Origin: Piliocolobus tephrosceles
Lineage: Eukaryota > Chordata > Mammalia > Primates > Cercopithecidae
Assembly: GCF_002776525.5 (NCBI RefSeq)
Contig: NC_045443.1
Coordinates: 47,623,648-47,687,647, forward strand
Length of the DNA stretch: 64,000 nt
Direction of reading: 5' to 3'
Part shown: positions 33,658 to 44,365 of the stretch, one piece after another
How the letters are laid out: every line of letters starts with the position of its first letter
How positions within the stretch are numbered: position 1 is the first letter of the stretch
Notes under the pieces: generated by a model
What the model was told of the DNA's origin: nothing
What the model saw: only the letters and a program-made list of their open reading frames with translations
Databases searched by the model: none
Translations under genes and position numbers: made by a program

Positions 33658-33936
33658 CGCTGGGCACGGTGGCTCTCGCCTGAAATCCCAGCACTTTGGG
33701 AGGCCAAGGTGGGTGGATCACCTGGGGCCAGGAGTTCAAGACCAGACTGGCCAACATGGTGAAATCCCGTCTTTATTAAACATAAAAAAATTAGCTGGAG
33801 GTGGTGGTGGGCACCTATAATCCCAGCTACTCGGGAAGCTTAGGAGAATCGCTTGAACCTGGAAGGTGGACATTGCAGTGAGCCAAGATCATGCCATTGC
33901 ACTCTATCCTGGGTGACTAATGAAAGTCCGTCTCAA
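33658..33936 (+). mobile_element. Alu
   Basis: Sense copy, the first after the LARP4 3' end. Confidence 0.88.
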
Positions 33937-33947
33937 AGGGGAAAAAA

Positions 33948-34162
33948 GGCTGGGTGCAGTGGCCGTGTAATCCCAGGGCATTTCAGGGGCCGAGGTGCGT
34001 GAATCACCAGAGACTGAGTTCAAGACCAGCCTGGGCAATATAACAACCTAGAGGGTGAGGCAGGAGGATTGCCCGAGCCCAGGAGTTCAAGGCTGCAGTG
34101 AGCTATGATTGTGTCAGTGCACTGAACCCTGGGAAAAAGAGTAAGACTCCATCTCCAAAAAT
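33948..34162 (+). mobile_element. Alu (old), with deletions
   Basis: Diverged sense copy. Confidence 0.8.
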
Positions 34163-34187
34163 ATATATGTGTGTATATATATATATG
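34160..34187. repeat. TA/TG microsatellite at an Alu tail
   Basis: Alternating TA and TG units after the A-rich end of the Alu fragment 33948-34162. Confidence 0.75.
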
Positions 34188-34341
34188 GTGGTTGGGGGAC
34201 AGGAATCATGGTAATGTGTAGCTTAAAAACTGTACCTTCATGGAACAGGTTGTGGCTTGATTTGAGTATGTGCATGTCAAGCCCAGCTAGAGGCTTTTTG
34301 GGGCTTTTCAGAGGGAAAATTGACCAGGAAATTTAAATGAG

Positions 34342-34447
34342 GGGTTTTTTTTTGTTTGTTTTGTTTCTGTTTGAGACCGAGTCTTGCTCTCGTTGCCCAG
34401 GCTGGAGCGCAATGGCACGATCTCGGCTCGGTACAACCTCAGCTTCG
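34342..34447 (-). mobile_element. Alu arm
   Basis: Antisense fragment, GAGACCGAGTCTTGCTCTCG to ACAACCTCAGCTT. Confidence 0.8.
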
Positions 34448-34588
34448 TGGCCCGAGTTTTGGTTTTTTAAAAATGCTTCATTTTAAAGCAAAATGGAAAA
34501 GCTGAGTCAGTCTCTGGCTTTTTAACAGGTATCTGTAAATTATTGTGACACCTTTTACTGAACATATATTGCTAAAAAATAGTGGAGT

Positions 34589-34869
34589 AGCGAGGCGTGG
34601 TGGCTCATGCCTGTAATCCCAGCACCTTGGGAAGCCGAGACGGGTGGATCAACTGAGGTCAGGAGTTCGAGACCAGCCTGACCAACATGGTGAAATCCTG
34701 TCTCTACTAAAAATACAAAAATGAGCCCAGCATGGTGGCTCACGTCTGTAATCCCAGCTACTCTGGAGTCTCAGGCACGAGAATCGCCAGGAGGTGGAGG
34801 TTGCAGTGAGCAGAGATCGTGCCCCTGCACTCCAGCCTGGGCAACAGAGTGTCTCAAAAAAAAAAAAAA
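34589..34869 (+). mobile_element. Alu
   Basis: Sense copy with A tail. Confidence 0.88.
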
Positions 34870-34948
34870 GGGTGTTTCATGGCTACTCTGCCACAGTTTA
34901 TTCTTGAATTAAGTGAATCTTTTTTTAATGGTAGAACTTTTTTGTGGG

Positions 34949-35236
34949 TTTTTTTTTTTTTAGATAGAGTCACTCTCGCCCAGTCTGGAGTACAGAGGTG
35001 GGATCCCAACTCGCTGCACCCTCCGCCTCCCAGGTGCAACCGATTCCCTTGCCTCAGCCTCCCAAGTAGCTGGGATTACAGGCACATGCCACCACGCCTG
35101 GCTGATTTTTGTCTTTTTAGTAAAGATGGGATTTCGCCATGTTGTCCAGGCTGGTCTCAACTCCTGCCCTCAAGTGATTCGCCTGCCTCAGCCTCCCAAA
35201 GTGCTGGGATTACTGGCGTGAGCCACTATGCCTGGC
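34949..35236 (-). mobile_element. Alu
   Basis: Antisense copy forming a close inverted pair with 34589-34869. Confidence 0.88.
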
Positions 35237-36015
35237 CAGTGATAGAACTCTTTTAAGTCTATGAATGTGGCCTAATTTCAAATTATATTCTCAGAAATAT
35301 TTACTATTCTGCCAAGTTACGTAGTTTGGATATGTATGTAGATACACCTTAAGGTAACAGATTTAATATGAGCATTCAGTTTAATAATTACCTAGCTCTT
35401 CAGCATTGCCTTTAGCTAAACCTTTAATTTGGAAATGAGCAATTATTTATCTTAACAAAGATGGCTAATGTCAGTGAGCAAAGTGGTGCTGGTAATGACA
35501 GGTTTACGGGGATAAGTGCTAACAAAGCCTTAAGGGGCTGATGTCAGTGTTTTAATATGTTTATTTGGCCAAGATATGAGGGGTGCATAACTTAAATTTT
35601 ATATAAAGAGCACAGTATTCTTTATAGTGGACCCAAAACTAAATTGGTAAACTCAGGTAGGCTCTCGTGTTGTATTTAAAATGAGTGATTTTGCAAAGAG
35701 TTTCATTACAGATACCTTATATTTAACTACACTTCTTGTTAGAAAATATTAATCTAAATATTATGCCTTCAAGTTTTAATTATATACCTGGAAGTTTTTT
35801 TATTTCCTTTTTTTGTTGTTGTTGCTCATTCACCATCATACTCTGATATACCTGGAATTTTTTAAATGAAAAGTTCTTACCAGTTACTATTAAAGAATTA
35901 TGCAGTTTCTTAAAACCATAGTGTTTTTAGTTTGTACGAGAATTTTAAGGAATTGGAATGTTTTCACTTTTTTAATATTGTTCCCAAATGAGCACCCCCA
36001 GTTTCTTAACTTTTT
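35237..36015. other. Intergenic unique sequence
   Basis: AT-rich; no gene or clear repeat seen. Confidence 0.5.
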
Positions 36016-36170
36016 ATTTAAAAGAAGGTCTCACTCTGTCACCCAGGCTAGAGTGCAGTGGCACAGTTGTGGCTCACTGTTCCCTCGAACTCCTGGGTTC
36101 AAGCAGTCCTCCCACCTCAGCCTCCCCGGTAGCTGGGGCACATGCCACCATGCCCGGCTAGTTTTAAATT
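36016..36170 (-). mobile_element. Alu, partial
   Basis: Antisense arm with deletions, running into an AT-rich stretch. Confidence 0.8.
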
Positions 36171-36194
36171 TTTTTTATTTAATTTTTTACTTAT

Positions 36195-36484
36195 TTTGAG
36201 ATAGTCTTGCTCTGTTGCACAGGCTGGAGTACAGTGACACAGTCATGGCTCACTGCAGCCTCGAATTCCTGGATTCAAGTAATTCTCCCACCTCAGCCTC
36301 CCAAGTAGCTGGGACTACAGGTGTGTGTCACATCAGCTGATATTTATTTACTTATTTTTGTTGTTTGTTTGTAGAAATTGTCTCACTCTTGCCCAGGCTG
36401 GTCTCAAATTCCTGGGCTCAAGCGGTCCTACTGCTTTGGCTTCCCGAAGTGCTGGTATTACAGGTTGAGCCACTGCACCTGGCC
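36195..36484 (-). mobile_element. Alu (J-like)
   Basis: Antisense copy following the partial one. Confidence 0.85.
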
Positions 36485-36639
36485 CTAGTTTAGCTTTTAA
36501 AATGCATTTTTTAGGCAGCCGTTCTGCAGGTCTTTGATTAAGTTCTAATTTGCTATTTTGCATTCTAAATTATGCCTAAAATAACTATCATCCTGTCAAA
36601 ACTGAGGGTATTGACAGCATTGGAGTGAATCATGATGGA

Positions 36640-36760
36640 GTGTTCATTTAATTAGTATTTATTGTATGCTATGTTCCAGACAGTGCTAGGCAGCAAAAAT
36701 AGATAGGATTCCTGCCCTTATGGTGCTTAGCATGAAAAAGTCAGTCATAAATAATTGCCA
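36640..36760. mobile_element. Ancient SINE/LINE2-like remnant
   Basis: GTATTTATTGTATGCTATGT ... AGACAGTGCTAGGCAGC ... TCCTGCCCTTATGGTGCTTAG follows a widespread mammalian repeat pattern. The family is uncertain. Confidence 0.45.
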
Positions 36761-37057
36761 AGTTTAGAACAATAGTAAATATGACAGATGCAGTCTGACA
36801 GTCTATGAGATTGAAGTAGAGGACAGTGCAAGAAGGAATGCTTGGAGAAACTGAGAGGACATACATCTGAAAGAGTAGGAGTCAATTATATGGGCAGGTA
36901 GAGGGTGCCCTTAGATGTGAGGGAACAACCTATATCACTTTATGGAAGAATTATAAGCCCCGCAGCCATAGCATGGGGAATATTGTTCCATCTTCTAAGA
37001 TAAGGCTGGAGAAGTAGGTAAGAGCCAAACTACTGGGATCTGAAGTGTGCATTTTGG
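36761..37057. other. Intergenic, no gene
   Basis: Purine-rich continuation of the ancient repeat region; family uncertain. Confidence 0.4.
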
Positions 37058-37330
37058 TATTGATACAGGGTGTCACTCTGTCACCCAGGCTGGAATGCAG
37101 TGGTGCCACCACGGCTCACTAGGCCTCTACCTCCTGGACTCAGGCAACCTCCTGTCTCAGCCTCCTGAGTAGCTGGGACCACAAGTGCACACCGTCACCA
37201 GCCCTGGGTTTTTTGTTTTGTTTTGGTTTTCTGGAGACATGCTCTTGTTTTGTTGTTAGGGCTCAAGCGATCCACCCGCCTCAGCCTCCCAAAGTGCTGG
37301 AATTAGAGGCATGCACCACCCTGCCCATCC
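37058..37330 (-). mobile_element. Alu (old, J-like)
   Basis: Diverged antisense copy with deletions. Confidence 0.8.
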
Positions 37331-37826
37331 TTCAAAACCAATCCTTTAAAACCCAGTAGTTAATCTGTAGTATAGGGTGGTTTTAATTAAATAAAATTTT
37401 CAGCCAGTTTTAAATGTGACTGTTAGGGACAGGCCTAAATGTTATATCCACCACTTTTTTTCTTTCTTGATTCTTGTGTCCTTAACCCTATTCATCATTC
37501 TCTTTCCCACCTGGACAGTCTCCAAGTCACCACTATTGTGCTCAGCATATGATACCATTCAAGACTTAATGTTTCCAGTCCTCACCAGTAAGGTCTCCCA
37601 CCTACTGTAGACGAATAAAAGCATTATGTTTGTCATGACTGTTTATTACCTCTTAAAATTTTTTTTCTTCATTATCGATTTACCATTTTTCCGTGGATCC
37701 AAAAAAGACTGATAATTCATGCCTGCTTAAGCAAACCAGTTGTGTCCAGAAGTAATAAACCCATCCTATAAATATGTCTTGAAAGTTGTGGAATTTGCAT
37801 GTCCATCAAGCCTTTTCATTATCCCC
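37331..37826. other. Intergenic unique sequence
   Basis: No feature recognised. Confidence 0.5.
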
Positions 37827-38118
37827 GGCCGGTCAAGGTGGCTCACACCTGTAGTCCCAACACTTTGGGAATCCAAGGTGGGTGGATCACTTAAGACCAG
37901 GAGTTCAAGACCAGCCTGGCCAACACAATGAAACCCTGTCTCTAAAAAATTTGCTGGGCATGATGGCATGTGTCTCAATCCCAGCTAGTCGATACATTAC
38001 TCTGATACACTGAGGCATGAGAATCACTTGAACCCGGGAGACAGAGGTTGCAGTGAGCCAAGATCATGTCACTGCACTCCAGCCTGGGTGACAGAGTAAG
38101 ATTCTGTCTCAAAAAAAG
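37827..38118 (+). mobile_element. Alu with a foreign insert near 37985-38015
   Basis: Sense copy whose right-arm head is replaced by TCGATACATTACTCTGATAC before normal Alu text resumes. Confidence 0.85.
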
Positions 38119-38197
38119 GCCTTTTTGCCCACCTTGAAGGAAATTATAGGTGTACCATAGCCAGCTCTGCAACTGGTCCTGGTGTATTCAGGCAGGT

Positions 38198-38513
38198 AAT
38201 TTTTGTTTGTTTGTTTTTGTTTTGTTGTTGAGATGGAGTTTCACTCTTGTCACCCAGGCTGGAGTGCAATGGTGCGATCTTGGCTCACTGCAATCTCTGC
38301 CTCCTGGGTTCAAGCGATTCTCCTGCCTCAGCCTCCTGAGTAGTTGGGATTACAGGCACATGCCACCACGCCTGGCTAATTTTTTGTCTTTTTAGTAGAG
38401 ACAGGGTTTTGCCATGTTGCTCAGGCTGGTCTTAAACTTCTGACCTCAGGTGATCCGCCTGCCTCAGCCTCCCAAAGTGCTAGGATTACAGGCGTGAGCC
38501 ACCACACCCAGCC
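38198..38513 (-). mobile_element. Alu (S-like)
   Basis: Complete antisense copy. Confidence 0.9.
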
Positions 38514-38687
38514 ACTAGTTGTTAAATCTAGATGATGAGATGTGTACGCAGGTTTGATTATCTGTTTGGAAATAGTTTCAAATAAAAAAATGTTAAAAGT
38601 TTAAAGGGGTCTTTGGTTTCCAGTCTGGCATGTAAGAATCTTGGAGGTTGGCACTTCATCCTAACAAGTCAAAAACTGAATTAACTG

Positions 38688-38980
38688 GCCAGGCACAGTT
38701 GCTCATGTCTATCATCCCAGCACTTTAGAAGGCCGAGGCGGGTGGATCACGAGCTCAGGAGATCGAGACCATCCTGGCCAACATGGTGAAACCCCGTCTC
38801 TACTAAAAATACAAAAAAATTAGCTGGGCATGGTGGCGCACACCTGTAATCCCAGCTACTTGGGAGGCTGACGCAGGAGAACTGCTTAAACCCGGGAGGC
38901 AGAGGTTGCAGTAAGCCAAGATCGCGCCACTGCACTACAGTCTGGTGACAGAGTGAGACTCCTTATCAAAAAAAAAAAAA
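38688..38980 (+). mobile_element. Alu
   Basis: Complete sense copy. Confidence 0.9.
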
Positions 38981-39152
38981 GCTGGATGTGGTGATGCACA
39001 CTTGTAATCCCAACTATTCTGGAGTCCCAACTACTCTGGAGCCTGGAAGGATCACTTGAGCCTGGAAGATGGAGATTGCAGTGAGCCAAGATCCCACCAC
39101 TGCACTCCAGCCTGGGGGATACAGCAAGACTGGCTCAAAACAACAACAAAAA
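38981..39152 (+). mobile_element. Alu, partial
   Basis: Sense right-arm-like copy with a CAACAACAA tail, at the edge of the L1. Confidence 0.8.
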
Positions 39153-39282
39153 CTCTGCTCTGCAAAAGAGACTGTTGAGAGAAAAATACAAGCCACAGAC
39201 TGGGGGGAAAATTGCAAAAGATATATCTGATAAGCAACTGTTACCTAGTATATACAAAGAACTTAAAAAAATTTCTTTTTAG

Positions 39283-39424
39283 TTAGCTGGGTGTGGTAGT
39301 GTGTACCTGTAGTCCCAGCTACTTGGGAGAGTGAGGTGGGAGGATCACTCAAGCCTGGGAGTTTGAGGCTATAGTCCACTACAGCCTAGGTGACAGAGCT
39401 AGACCCTGTCTCAAAAAAAAAAAT
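39283..39424 (+). mobile_element. Alu monomer
   Basis: A sense arm inside L1 sequence. Confidence 0.82.
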
Positions 39425-40262
39425 TAAAAAGTGAACCAAAGACTTTAACAAACACCTTGCCAAAAAAGACATACGTATGGAAAATAAGGATCTGAAAAAG
39501 GTGCTCCATATTATGTCATCAGGAAAATGCAAATTAAAACCAGATACTGCTACACCTAATGAAAATAGCTAAAATTCAGAACACTGACACCACCAAATGC
39601 TAGCAGAATGTGGAGCAACATGACTTCTCATTTATTGCTGGTGGGAATGCAAAATGGTATAGCCACTTTGGAAGACCATTTGACAGTTCTCCACAAAACT
39701 AAACATAACACTATATGGGATCTAACAATCATATTCCTTAGTATGTACCCAAAGGAGTTGAAAATATGTTCACACAAAAACCTGTACATGGATGTTCATA
39801 GCAGCTTTATTCAAAATTATCAAAACTGAGAAGCAACATTCAGCAGGTGAATGGATCAATAAACTGTGGTACATCCAGTTAGTGTTATTTAGCACTAACA
39901 AGGAATGAGCTATCAAGCCATGAAGACATGGAAAAAATGTAAATGCATATTATGAAATGAATGAGGCCAATCTAAAAAGGCTACATGCTGTAAGATTCCA
40001 ACTTATGACATTCTGGAACAGGTAAAACTACAGAGACAGCGAAAAGAGCAGGGATTGCCAAAGGTGAAGAGTGAGGAATGGGTGAATGGGTGGAACACAG
40101 AGGATTTCCAGAGCAGTGAAATTATATATGATACTATAATGGTGGATTCATGTTGGACCATTAGACATTGGTCCAAACCCATAGAATGTCCAGCACCAAA
40201 CGTGAAGGCTAATGTAAACTATATTATTTGAATGATAATGATGTGTCAGTGTAGGTTCATCA

Positions 40263-41265
40263 GGCAGGCAAGGTGGCTCATGCCTGCAATCACGCCTGAC
40301 CAGCCTGCCTGGGCAACATGGGGAAACCCTGTCTCTACAAAAAATACAAAAAAATTAGCCAGGGCGTGATGCGGTGGCTCACACCTGTAATCCCAGCACT
40401 TTGGGAGGCCAAGGTGAGGGGATCACTTGAGGCCAGGAGTTCGAGACCAGCCTGACCAATATGGCAAAACCCTATCTCTGCTAAAAATACAAAAATTGGC
40501 CCTGCGCAGTGGCTCACACCTGTAATCCCAGCACTTTAGGAGGCCAAGGCAGGTGGATCACTTGAGGTCAGGAGTTCAAGACCAGTCTGGCCAACATGGT
40601 GAAACCCTGTCACTACTAAAAATACAAAAATTAGCTGGGCGTGGTGGTGGGTGCCTGTAATTCCAGCTGCTCAGGAGGCTGAGGCAGGAGAATCACCTGA
40701 CCCTGGGAGGCAGAGGCTGCAGTGAGCTGAGATCGAGCCACTGCACTCCAGCCTGTGCAACAGGGAGAGACTCGGTCTCAAACAACAACAACAAAAACAT
40801 TAACTGGGCATGGTGGCTTGTGCCTGTAGTCTCGGCTACTTGGGAGGCTGAGGCAGGAGGATTGCTTGAGCCAGAGAGGACGAGGCTGCAGTGAACCCTG
40901 ATCATGCCACTGCACTCCAGCCTGGGTGACAGAGAGACCCTGTCTCAAAAAAAAAAAAGGGGGGGGGGGCGGGGGCGGTGGCTCACACCTGTAATCCCAG
41001 CACTTTGGGAGGCCAAGACGGGTGGACCACGAGGTCAGCAGATCGAGACCATCCTGGCTGAGGCGGTGAAACCCCGTCTCTACTAAAAATACAAAAAAAT
41101 TAGCCGTGCATAGTGGCGGGCGTCTGTAATCCCAGCTACTCAGGAGGCTGAGGCAGGAGAATCGCGTGAACCCAGGAGGCGGAGCTTGCAGTGAGCCGAG
41201 ATCGTGCCACCCGCACTCCAGCCTGGGGAATTGAGCAAGATTCCGTCTCAAAAAAAAAAAAAAAG
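40263..41265 (+). mobile_element. Nest of about four sense Alus
   Basis: Segments 40263-40360, 40361-40497, 40498-40795 (complete), 40796-40960 and 40961-41265 (complete, Y-like). Two partial left parts and one right part suggest Alus inserted into an older Alu, all within the L1. Confidence 0.8.
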
Positions 41266-41657
41266 TAGGTCCATCATTTGTAACAAATGTACCACTCTGC
41301 TGCTGGAGGATGTTCAAGAGAAATGTCACATAGGTGAGATGTCTGATAGGTCCACTGAATTTCACAATTAGGTGGTTACTGGTAACCATTACCAAACCGA
41401 TTCACTAGAGTGTGAGTGGAAGCCTGATTATAAAGAGTTGAAAAGAGGTTAGAAAATAAGCAGAAGGAAGCCAGAGGCCTACTTTAAAAGTTCAGTGATA
41501 GAGCTGGAGCTGGATTCAAGTGTGTAATCAATTTTCTTTTTTCGTTTTTTTTTTTTTTTTTCAAGTGTTAGGTATTTCAGTGCTCCACGTGCTCAGAGAA
41601 ATTTCTCTATTAACAAACTATGGAAATGATCTCTGAAAGTATAGTCTTTTTGTGTGC

Positions 41658-41732
41658 TTTTCTTCCTTCCTTCCTTCCTTTCTTTCTTTTTCCTTCCTTC
41701 CTTCCTTCCTTCCTTCCTTCCTTCCTTCCTTC

Positions 41733-41827
<95 letters not shown>

Positions 41828-41858
41828 TTCTCTCTTTCTTTCTCTCTTTCTTTCTTTT
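41658..41858. repeat. CCTT/CTTT polypyrimidine microsatellite, about 200 bp
   Basis: Blocks of CCTT then more than 30 CTTT units, ending at the T-rich head of an antisense Alu (41859). It probably grew from that Alu's A tail. The long open frames across it (poly Ser/Phe/Leu or Lys/Glu) are products of the repeat and not genes. Confidence 0.95.
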
Positions 41859-42093
41859 TGAGATAGGGTCTCACTCTCACCCAGGCTGCAGTGCAGTGGT
41901 GCTATCACGACTCACTACAGCCTGAACCTCCTCGCTTGGGCTCAGGTGATCCTCCCGCCTCAACCTGCATTTTTTTAGAGTCGGGGTTTAGCCATGTTGG
42001 CCAGGCTGGTCTGAAACTCCTGGGCTCAAGTGATCCACCAGCCTCAGCCTCCCAAAGTGCTGGGATTACAGACATGAGCCACCGCACCTGACT
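41859..42093 (-). mobile_element. Alu, with deletions, carrying the CTTT tract as tail
   Basis: Antisense copy whose T tail merges into the microsatellite. Confidence 0.85.
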
Positions 42094-42499
42094 GAAGCAC
42101 AGTCTTTGTAATCCATCTTCTTACCCTACTAACCCTGTCTCTCCATCTCCCCTCTTCTCTCCAACTTACCCCTCTTATGCCCAGTCTGTTAGCTGTGTGT
42201 TGGCTTGTTCCTTAAGTGGGATCTCTCCATGTGACAGGAAAGACTGGCCAGTAGCAGTTATATGTTTACACAGTCCTTGCAGACACTTCCGGATAAGGAA
42301 ATAATTCTCTTCCCCAGTGTCCATATAGCAAATCTCTTCACGGGACAGATTATCTTCAGCCGTTTCAGGCTTTCATGATGATCATAGCTGCGAGCCCCAG
42401 AGATTAAGAGACATGATACTCCTAGCATCTATATATCAAAATTTAGGGATCCTGTACCTGTTATTGGTAAAATCATATTTCCTTGATTTCTGATGAGGC
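42094..42499. other. Intergenic unique sequence
   Basis: Nothing recognised. Confidence 0.5.
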
Positions 42500-42793
42500 T
42501 TTTTTTTTTGAGACAGAGTCTCACTCTGTCACCCAGGCTGGAGTGCAGTGGCAGGATCTCAGCTCACTGCAACCTCCACCTCCCAGGTTCACACCATTCT
42601 CCTGCCTGAGCCTCCGGAGTAGCTGGGATTACAGGCGCCTGCCACCGTGCCTGGCTAACTTTTTGTATTTTTTTAGTACAGACGGGGTTTCACCGTGTTA
42701 GCCAGGATGATCTCGATCTCCTGACATCCTGATCTGCCCACCTCAGCCTCCCAAAGTGCTGGGATTACAAGCTTGAGCCACCGCGCCTGGCCT
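42500..42793 (-). mobile_element. Alu (Y-like)
   Basis: Complete antisense copy with GGCAGGATCTCAGC and GCTTGAGCC; partly monkey-type. Confidence 0.88.
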
Positions 42794-42796
42794 GTT

Positions 42797-43122
42797 TTTT
42801 TTGTTTGTTTTTTTTTTTTACTTTATTTATTTATTTTTGAGACAGTTTCGCTCTGTCACCCAGGCTGGAGTGCATTGGAGCAATCTTGACTCACTACAAC
42901 CTTCGCCTCCCGGATTCAAACAATTCTCCTGCCTCAGCCTCCCAAGTAGCTGGGACTACAGGCGCCTGCTGCCATGCCTGGCTAATTTTTCTTCGTATTT
43001 TTTAGTAGAGACGAGTTTTCATTATGTTGACCAGGCTAGTCTCGAACTCCTGACTTTGTGATCCACCTGCCTCGGCCTCCCACAGTGCTGGGATTACAGG
43101 CATGAGCCACCGCGCCAGGCCT
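42797..43122 (-). mobile_element. Alu
   Basis: Complete antisense copy with a TTTA-rich tail. Confidence 0.9.
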
Positions 43123-43362
43123 CTGATGAGTTTTTAAATCTTTTTATATATGTTTGTTAGCCATGTATTATTTCTTACTTATTTTTCCATGAGGTTGTCA
43201 GTTTTTGTTTATTGGCAAGCCTCTATATATTCTGAATATTTTGCTATATGTTAAATATACTAAAAAAAATTATTGCCTGTAATGTTTTTACTTTAACTTG
43301 TATATAGGGTCTTGTATTTTCTTCTAGTACTATAATAATTTTGGTTTTTAAATTTTAGCTTT

Positions 43363-43636
43363 TTTTTTTTGAGATGGTGTCTTACTCTGTTGCTCAGGCT
43401 GGAGTGCAGTGGCATGATCTCGGCTTACTACAACCTCTGCCTCCTGGGTTCAGTCTCCTGAGCAACTGGGATTACAGGTGCCTGCCACTGTGCCTGGCTA
43501 ATTTTTGTACTTTTAGTAGAGATGAGGTTTCGCCATGCTGGTCAGGTTGGTCTCGAACTCCTGACCTCAAGTAATCAGTCCGCGTCCGCCTCCCAGAGTG
43601 CTGGGATTATAGGCTTGATTCACCATGCCTAGCCTG
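43363..43636 (-). mobile_element. Alu, small deletion
   Basis: Antisense copy in L1 sequence. Confidence 0.88.
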
Positions 43637-43925
43637 AATTTTAGCTTTTAAATATATTCAGAGTTTATTTTGGTGCATTATTTATTTCTGAAGAGTCATT
43701 TGTTCCAAAACCATTATTGAAAACTCTATCCTTTCTCTCTGATTTGAGGTGCCACCTTTATCACAAAGGAAACTCCCAGTTATTCCTGCATTATTGTTTC
43801 TTTACTGTTTACCAATTCTTTATCAATTCTATGTCTATCCTAATAGCTTTCTGCCTTAAATTCTACATCTTTTTGTGTGTGGATTTTGATGTTTAAACAA
43901 GCAAGTTGCTCCTATGACTATTCTT

Positions 43926-44228
43926 TTTTTTTTTTTTTTTTTTTTTTGAGACGGAGTTTCGCTCTGTCGCCCAGGCTGGAGTGCAGTGGCCGGATCTCAG
44001 CTCACTGCAAGCTCCGCCTCCTGGGTTTATGCCATTCTCCTGCCTCAGCCTCCCGAGTAGCTGGGACTACAGGCGCCTGCCACCTCGCCCGGCTAGTTTT
44101 TTGTATTTTTTAGTAGAGACGGGGTTTCACCGTGTTAGCCAGGATGGTCTCGATCTCCTGACCTCGTGATCCGCCCGTCTCGGCCTCCCAAAGTGCTGGG
44201 ATTACAGGCTTGAGCCACCGCGCCCGGC
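43926..44228 (-). mobile_element. AluYRa-like, Old World monkey type, with target-site duplication
   Basis: Nearly consensus young copy. CTATGACTATTCTT lies at 43912-43925 and 44229-44242. Confidence 0.9.
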
Positions 44229-44348
44229 CTATGACTATTCTTGTTTAGCATGCCTGGCCACTCCTGTGAATTATTTTATTCAATGTGGATTTTAGAATCA
44301 CCTACTGAATTTTGTTAAAAAGTATTCTGTTAGGATTTTTATGAATAT

Positions 44349-44360
44349 TGCATTACACTT
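44349..44360. repeat. Target-site duplication, left copy (HNRNPA1 retrocopy)
   Basis: TGCATTACACTT directly before the T run that marks the pseudogene's A tail. It pairs with 46412-46423 (11 of 12 bases). Confidence 0.65.
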
Positions 44361-44365
44361 TTTTT

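Larger units (their letters stand above)
39153..41400 (+). mobile_element. L1 3'-end remnant, sense, broken up by Alus
   Basis: ORF2 and 3' end text on the + strand: GACAGTTCTCCACAAAACTA, AACCTGTACATGGATGTTCA, AGACATGGAAAAAATGTAAA. After the Alu nest, AACAAATGTACCACTCTGCT at 41283-41302 gives the 3' end. Open frames are short; the copy is dead. Confidence 0.8.

Noticed and set aside
40778..41395. 205-codon open frame on the - strand
   Set aside because: It spans the Alu nest and L1 sequence; Alu-type residues throughout.
41593..41925. Lys/Glu- and Ser/Phe-repeat open frames
   Set aside because: Translations of the CTTT tract, present in several frames on both strands.
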